Of a DNA stretch of 14,376 nucleotides, positions 12,548 to 14,376 are shown piece by piece. The notes beneath the pieces are model-generated. The model did no database searches. It was not told the origin of the DNA and saw only the letters and a program-made list of their open reading frames with translations. Source of the DNA: an uncultured Lachnospiraceae bacterium. Its GTDB lineage: Bacteria; Bacillota; Clostridia; Lachnospirales; Lachnospiraceae. Numbering within the stretch: the first letter of the stretch is position 1; every line of letters begins with the position of its first letter. The translations under genes and the position numbers were made by a program. The DNA lies in contig CALZEZ010000010.1 of NCBI GenBank assembly GCA_945643825.1, positions 1 to 14,376 on the forward strand, written 5' to 3'.

Positions 12548-14376
12548 ATGCAGATTCAACTGACAAGTCAAAAAGGAGTGCCGATTAACGAGGGCATGAT
12601 CGGTTTGTTCTTTGAGGATATCAACTACGCGGCAGATGGCGGTTTATACGCCGAGATGCTGGAGAATCGGGCTTTTGCATTCATGGATTGCTATGGTGAT
12701 AAGGGTGATTATTATGTGAAGCGTGAGCCGGGCTATGGGTGGCATGCGACAAGCGAATGTGGAGAAGGCAGGATGGATTATGTCTGCGGAAGCCCTGTCA
12801 ATCGCGTAAGTCCTGACTATTTGCGCTTTAGGGCAGCTAAGGCGGGACAGGGGTTTACCAACAAGGCATACGATGGAGTTTACTTGGAAAAGGACAAAAA
12901 ATACATCGTTTCCTTCTATGCCAGATGTGTTTCCTATTCAGGGGACATTCGGGTGTCGATAAAAAAGGATGGCAAGAGCTTCGGCGAAGCACTGGTGAAG
13001 CCGGATTATGCGGCCATGCCTGTCTGGAAGAAATGGAATCGCTATGTGGCAGAGCTTACCGCCAAAGAAGAGGTTCGCGGAGCGCAGTTTACCATTGAAC
13101 TAACAGATGCAGGAGTTGTGGAATTTGATTTTATTTCAATGATGCCGGCAAACGCAGTGGCTGGTGTCTTCCGCAGGGATTTATTTGAACTGCTGAAGGA
13201 GCTTCATCCCGGGTTCATCCGTTTTCCGGGCGGCTGTATCGTTGAGGGAAATACGCTGGATAACCGCTATCGCTGGAAAGAAAGTGTTGGCGCTGTGGAG
13301 GGCAGAAGAAGCAATTTCAACCGTTGGGCTGTGCATGGAACAAGCGAGGATAATGGTTGGCATACCATGTACTCTCATTATAACCAGACACTGGGCATAG
13401 GCTTCTATGAGTATTTCCTGCTTTGTGACCTGATTGGAGCAAAACCGCTTCCGGTATTGAATGTCGGACTCGCGTGCCAATATCAGTCCTATGAATTGGT
13501 AGAACTGACAGACGATGCTTTTGCAGAATTTTTGCAGGATGCGATGGACTTAATCGAATTTGCAAATGGTGATGTAGACACGACATGGGGAAGCCTCCGT
13601 GCGAGGATGGGGCATCCGGAACCCTTCGGACTAACCATGGTTGGCATTGGAAACGAGCAGTGGCAGACCGAGCGTGTGGATTTCTTTGCACGTTATGAGG
13701 CGTTTGAAAAAGCGATTCATGAGAGATACCCCGAAATAAAGCTCATTGGTTCTGCCGGACCGGATATCACCTCTGAGAAATATGAGGCAGCGTGGGATTT
13801 CTATAAGAAGAAATGCCCACAGAAGGAGAATTTCTGCTATGCCGTAGATGAGCATTATTATGTAAAGCCGGAATGGTTTTATGAACATGTAAGCTTTTAT
13901 GATAATTATCCAAGGGATGTCAAGGTGTTTTCGGGTGAGTACGCAGCGCATCCGGTTAGTGGGATGAATATGCCCGAAGCCAATACGCTCGGCGGAGCTT
14001 TGGCTGAGGCTGCTTTCATGACCGGTGTGGAGAGAAATGCGGATGTGGTTGTGTTAGCATCCTATGCACCGCTGTTTGCCCGTGTCGGTTATGCGCAGTG
14101 GTCTCCTGACATGATCTGGTTCGACGAGACAAAAGCCTATGGAACCCCAAGCTACTACGTGCAGAAGTTGTATGGCGATAACATGGGAACGATGACGATG
14201 CCGATGAACGGACAGGAGAAGGAACTGGAGAAAGTCGGAATCTATGCGAATATCAGTGTCGATGAGAAGACAGACGAAGTGATTGTGAAGGCGGTTAATC
14301 GCAATAGTACGGAACAGCTTCTTGAGCTTGTGGCTCCTTCCGAGTGGGAGCTTGGTGCCTGCAGAATGAGCATCCT
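12548..14376 (+). CDS. GH51 alpha-L-arabinofuranosidase, 3' end outside the window
   Basis: An open frame from ATG 12548 (ribosome site GGAGG at 12534-12538) runs off the window after 609 codons. It begins MQIQLTSQKGVPINEGMIGLFFEDINYAADGGLYAEMLENRAF, the signature opening of the GH51 arabinofuranosidase branch that carries a CBM-like jelly roll inserted after the first strands (here about residues 55-205). The barrel follows: HPGFIRFPGGCIVEGNTLDNRYRWK, then MVGIGNEQWQ with predicted acid/base Glu370, and VFSGEYAAH with predicted nucleophile Glu464. The C-terminal beta-sandwich has begun and is cut by the window edge. No signal peptide is visible. It releases terminal alpha-L-arabinofuranose from arabinan, arabinogalactan or arabinoxylan oligosaccharides, complementing the two galactosidases. 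Its promoter diverges from that of GH2. Confidence 0.93.
   Translation, partial: MQIQLTSQKGVPINEGMIGLFFEDINYAADGGLYAEMLENRAFAFMDCYGDKGDYYVKREPGYGWHATSECGEGRMDYVCGSPVNRVSPDYLRFRAAKAGQGFTNKAYDGVYLEKDKKYIVSFYARCVSYSGDIRVSIKKDGKSFGEALVKPDYAAMPVWKKWNRYVAELTAKEEVRGAQFTIELTDAGVVEFDFISMMPANAVAGVFRRDLFELLKELHPGFIRFPGGCIVEGNTLDNRYRWKESVGAVEGRRSNFNRWAVHGTSEDNGWHTMYSHYNQTLGIGFYEYFLLCDLIGAKPLPVLNVGLACQYQSYELVELTDDAFAEFLQDAMDLIEFANGDVDTTWGSLRARMGHPEPFGLTMVGIGNEQWQTERVDFFARYEAFEKAIHERYPEIKLIGSAGPDITSEKYEAAWDFYKKKCPQKENFCYAVDEHYYVKPEWFYEHVSFYDNYPRDVKVFSGEYAAHPVSGMNMPEANTLGGALAEAAFMTGVERNADVVVLASYAPLFARVGYAQWSPDMIWFDETKAYGTPSYYVQKLYGDNMGTMTMPMNGQEKELEKVGIYANISVDEKTDEVIVKAVNRNSTEQLLELVAPSEWELGACRMSI

Overview
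The window looks like a polysaccharide-utilisation gene cluster from a low-to-moderate GC Gram-positive gut or rumen bacterium. Lachnospiraceae (Roseburia/Butyrivibrio-like) is my best guess. It rests on the LplB/YtcP-type permease pair, the lipoprotein-anchored solute-binding protein, strong GGAGG ribosome binding sites and TTGACA/TATAAT promoters. No ribosomal or other taxonomic marker is present, so the assignment is by resemblance only.

Positions 1-776 are a decayed junction. The first 54 bases look like the right end of an IS200/IS605-family element: a GAAA-loop hairpin followed by a stem with one bulged T. It abuts a headless reading frame resembling the N-terminal region of membrane-type MutS-like proteins. 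That frame stops at 555, before any ATPase domain, and is followed by the tail of a small membrane protein.

Positions 792-8876 hold the main block on the + strand: a LacI-family regulator with its own promoter and operator, a terminator, then an inducible-looking operon of two ABC sugar permeases, a solute-binding lipoprotein, a cytoplasmic GH35 beta-galactosidase and an AraC-family regulator. Four similar 14-base LacI/CcpA-type sites lie around the lacI and transporter promoters. A hairpin after the binding-protein gene probably lowers expression of the two genes that follow.

Positions 8616-12367 hold a two-gene operon on the - strand: a GH2 beta-galactosidase-like enzyme and a translationally coupled MATE-family transporter. 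The MATE gene converges on the AraC gene and the two reading frames overlap by 261 bp. From a short divergent promoter region (12368-12547) a GH51 alpha-L-arabinofuranosidase reads rightward off the end of the window.

Taken together, the ABC system would import galactose- and arabinose-containing oligosaccharides (an arabinogalactan, pectic side-chain or xyloglucan type is plausible). Two unrelated beta-galactosidase scaffolds and an arabinofuranosidase, none with a visible secretion signal, would trim them in the cytoplasm. The LacI sites appear only on the left; the divergent GH2/GH51 promoters lack them and may answer to the AraC protein. I recognise all the main protein families. The least ordinary things here are the AraC/MATE overlap, the MATE gene coupled to a glycosidase, and the transposon scar.
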